Below, in pieces: positions 6,937 to 8,376 of a DNA stretch of 8,376 bases; position 1 is the stretch's first letter; each line of letters begins with the position of its first letter. Both the position numbers and the translations under genes were made by a program. The DNA comes from NZQO01 sp002693605 (GTDB taxonomy: Bacteria; Bacteroidota; Bacteroidia; Flavobacteriales; Flavobacteriaceae): contig CAXAVH010000111.1 of NCBI GenBank assembly GCA_963972105.1, forward strand, positions 1-8,376, in the 5' to 3' direction. Under the pieces are notes generated by a model. The model searched no databases and was not told where the DNA came from. It saw only the letters and a program-made list of their open reading frames with translations.

Positions 6937-7758
6937 TTAACGGGGGACGATGACGGCAGATTCTGGTTTCTCGAAAACTGAATCTTCCAACACGGTTTCC
7001 GTAACGGTAACTTTTTCAAACGACATTTCATTTCGCTTTTGCGAAGGCAAGCCGTTTTCCACGGCATACCAAGACAATTTTTCGGGTAACAATAGTCCGT
7101 TAATCTCTTGCCAATCTGCATATTTTATAAAGTGCCAATCGTCACTCTTCTGTTGGTCCTTGTAGGTAACGGTGTAGCCAAGCCACGCCATTTTGTAAGT
7201 TTCGGGATGATAGTAAATTCGGTATTCATCCTCGGGTGAATCGCCTACCCCCTGCTCGTAGGAAATTTGAATTCCGCCATAACTCAACCCCTCCAAGGTG
7301 GTTTCGGGGAGTATCTCGTACACAATCCCTGGATCGGAAAGTACGAAGGGCATAGCATAGAAATAGAACATAAGGTTGTGGTAAAAGCGTGCGTTGCCCT
7401 TATAGGCGTCGGGGGTTCGCTGTAGCAACCAGACCAATTTGCCGGTTGAGCCAATCGCCCAATCTTTGGACTCTATTTTCGTTTGCCTGTCGGGCAGTGC
7501 TATGGTATGTATCTCGGCGCCATCACGTCCCTCTAGCTCATAGCAAAGGTTGTTCATCTGCCTCCATTGCTGTAGGCCACCGTGCGCATCGAACACCTCG
7601 ATCAGTTCGGCGGGGTAGGAAGTTTCGGCTTGGTCCATTTCCGCATCGATTTGTACGGTTTCATCTCGCTCGTAAATCTCCTCGGTCCCCTCTTCCACGA
7701 TCTCCTTGCAGGATGCAAGGACAATCAAACCAATTAAAAGGCAGGCTATTTTTCCCAT
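6937..7758 (-). CDS. DUF6503-like lipoprotein, second and diverged copy
   Basis: A 273-residue predicted lipoprotein. MGKIACLLIGLIVLASC has a strong lipobox (LASC, C17). The next 30 residues (KEIVEEGTEEIYERDE and on to 46) are very acidic; charged residues just after the lipid Cys act as a surface-export signal in some Bacteroidota, so cell-surface exposure is possible (inference). The folded part starts near VFDAHGGLQQW (55-65) and contains FYFYAMPFVL (131-140), ISYEQGVGDSPEDEY (165-179), YYHPETYKMAWLGYTVTY (182-199) and a C-terminal GLLLPEKLSWY segment. Several landmarks line up with the lipoprotein at 2894-3679 (YF..(L/M)PF.L, then a Gly-rich acidic turn, then (D/W)(Y/L)..Y.(V/Y)), suggesting distant homology. 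The start at 7758 is set by the signal peptide. It is divergent from the methyltransferase gene. Function unknown. Confidence 0.83.
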   Translation of the reverse strand: MGKIACLLIGLIVLASCKEIVEEGTEEIYERDETVQIDAEMDQAETSYPAELIEVFDAHGGLQQWRQMNNLCYELEGRDGAEIHTIALPDRQTKIESKDWAIGSTGKLVWLLQRTPDAYKGNARFYHNLMFYFYAMPFVLSDPGIVYEILPETTLEGLSYGGIQISYEQGVGDSPEDEYRIYYHPETYKMAWLGYTVTYKDQQKSDDWHFIKYADWQEINGLLLPEKLSWYAVENGLPSQKRNEMSFEKVTVTETVLEDSVFEKPESAVIVPR

Positions 7759-7780
7759 AAGGCGGTTTTTTAATGAGGTC

Positions 7781-7788
7781 TAAAAGTA
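7781..7788 (-). promoter_or_regulatory. Candidate -7 box for the second lipoprotein gene
   Basis: On the minus strand this reads TACTTTTA, 7/8 to TAnnTTTG, 22 nt before the ATG at 7758. The same octamer precedes the DUF4412 gene. No -33 TTG at the expected spacing. Confidence 0.35.
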
Positions 7789-7864
7789 CACGTTCACAAC
7801 GATAGGCAGCCATTATTTTACAAACCTTTATGAATTTGGCATACCGTATCAGCGCCCTCCTCTT

Positions 7865-7872
7865 TATCTTTG
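7865..7872 (+). promoter_or_regulatory. Candidate methyltransferase -7 box abutting the start codon
   Basis: TATCTTTG is a perfect TAnnTTTG match and is followed by only CGT before ATG 7876. The predicted transcription start falls on or next to the ATG, giving a leaderless mRNA. A TTTG at 7835-7838 is upstream, but the spacing (26 nt) is longer than the usual -33 to -7 distance. Confidence 0.5.
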
Positions 7873-7875
7873 CGT

Positions 7876-8376
7876 ATGCACAAGAATATTTCAAGTTTGC
7901 AAAACCAACTGGTGAAGCAGATTGTACAACTTCAGGAAAAAGCGCGTGAACGTCGCAAGACCGGGTTATTCACGATCGAGGGAGAGCGCGAGACCTTACT
8001 TGCCATGAAGGGCGGGTATACCATTACACAACTGTTGTTCTCTTCGGAAATCGTAGCCGAGGAAGATTTATATTATCTTAAAGACAAGGCCCCAGCGGCG
8101 ACCGAATTTATAGAGATTTCTACTGAAGTGTACGATAAGCTGGCCTACCGCAACAGTACCGAAGGAATCCTCGCCATTGCTAAGAACAAACCGCATTCGC
8201 TCGACGAACTGAAACTCGAACGCGAAAACCCCCTACTCTTGGTAGCCGAGGCACCCGAAAAACCCGGCAATATCGGGGCGCTATTGCGAACTGCAGATGC
8301 CGCGAACGTCGACGCCATTATAATTGCCAACCCGCGTACCGATTTACAACCCCAACATCATAAGAAGCAGCGTGGG
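7876..8376 (+). CDS. SpoU/TrmH-family RNA 2'-O-methyltransferase, 3' truncated, apparent frameshift near the edge
   Basis: Start of an RNA ribose 2'-O-methyltransferase (SAM-dependent, trefoil-knot SPOUT fold) that modifies rRNA or tRNA; which RNA cannot be told. Residues 1-100 form the substrate-binding domain (SSLQNQLVKQIVQLQ, then RRKTGLFTIEGERE and YRNSTEGILAIAK); the catalytic domain begins near 118 with motif 1 EAPEKPGNIGALLRTADAANVDAIIIANPRTDL (125-157). In the annotated frame, the last residues become QPQHHKKQRG, unlike the family. From 8348 a different frame reads NPNIIRSSVG, the expected next motif, so about two bases (TA, encoding part of the usual Tyr) seem to be missing around 8344-8348. 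This may be a sequencing or assembly error or a real inactivating mutation. The rest of the gene lies beyond the window; members are usually about 250-270 residues long. ATG 7876 fits the family start and the promoter. Confidence 0.9.
   Translation, partial: MHKNISSLQNQLVKQIVQLQEKARERRKTGLFTIEGERETLLAMKGGYTITQLLFSSEIVAEEDLYYLKDKAPAATEFIEISTEVYDKLAYRNSTEGILAIAKNKPHSLDELKLERENPLLLVAEAPEKPGNIGALLRTADAANVDAIIIANPRTDLQPQHHKKQRG

Noticed and set aside
1..8376. Defence island, mobile element or CRISPR content
   Set aside because: No transposase, integrase, nuclease, toxin-antitoxin pair or regular repeat is visible. Gene content and codon use are uniform and chromosomal in character.

Overview
This window looks like ordinary chromosomal housekeeping DNA from a member of the Bacteroidota, most likely family Flavobacteriaceae. 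The evidence is the set of protein families (a DUF5686 outer-membrane protein, DUF4412 and DUF6503-type secreted proteins, many short lipoprotein signals), the near absence of Shine-Dalgarno sequences, and several matches to the Bacteroidota -7 promoter box TAnnTTTG. I see no transposase, integrase, phage gene, CRISPR array, tRNA or rRNA.

Layout. (1) 1-747 (+): the C-terminal part of the disaggregase ClpB, followed by two hairpins, the second a strong intrinsic terminator. (2) 877-1746 (-): a secreted DUF4412-type protein. (3) 2050-2235 (-): a small CsbD-like stress protein with its own terminator. (4) 2373-2900 (+): an exported histidine-phosphatase lipoprotein, divergent from csbD. (5) 2894-3679 (-): a DUF6503-like lipoprotein whose end overlaps the phosphatase gene by 7 nt. 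(6) 3962-4426 (+): smpB, then 16 nt later 4443-6935 (+), a large DUF5686 outer-membrane protein; the two probably form one operon. (7) 6937-7758 (-): a second, diverged DUF6503-like lipoprotein that converges on the DUF5686 gene with one base between stop codons. (8) 7876-8376 (+): the start of a SpoU/TrmH-family RNA 2'-O-methyltransferase, cut by the window edge and apparently frameshifted just before it.

Two themes can be supported. One is protein and translation quality control plus general stress (ClpB, SmpB, CsbD, rRNA/tRNA methylation). The other is the cell envelope (DUF5686 barrel, three lipoproteins, a secreted DUF4412 protein). Nothing shows that they form a single functional system.

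The observations most worth following up are the apparent 2-nt loss in the conserved NPNIIRSS motif of the methyltransferase gene, the -7 boxes that abut the start codons of smpB and the methyltransferase (predicting leaderless mRNAs), the two very tight convergent gene ends, and the pair of remotely related DUF6503-like lipoproteins flanking the smpB-DUF5686 unit. I did not find a convincing undescribed system.
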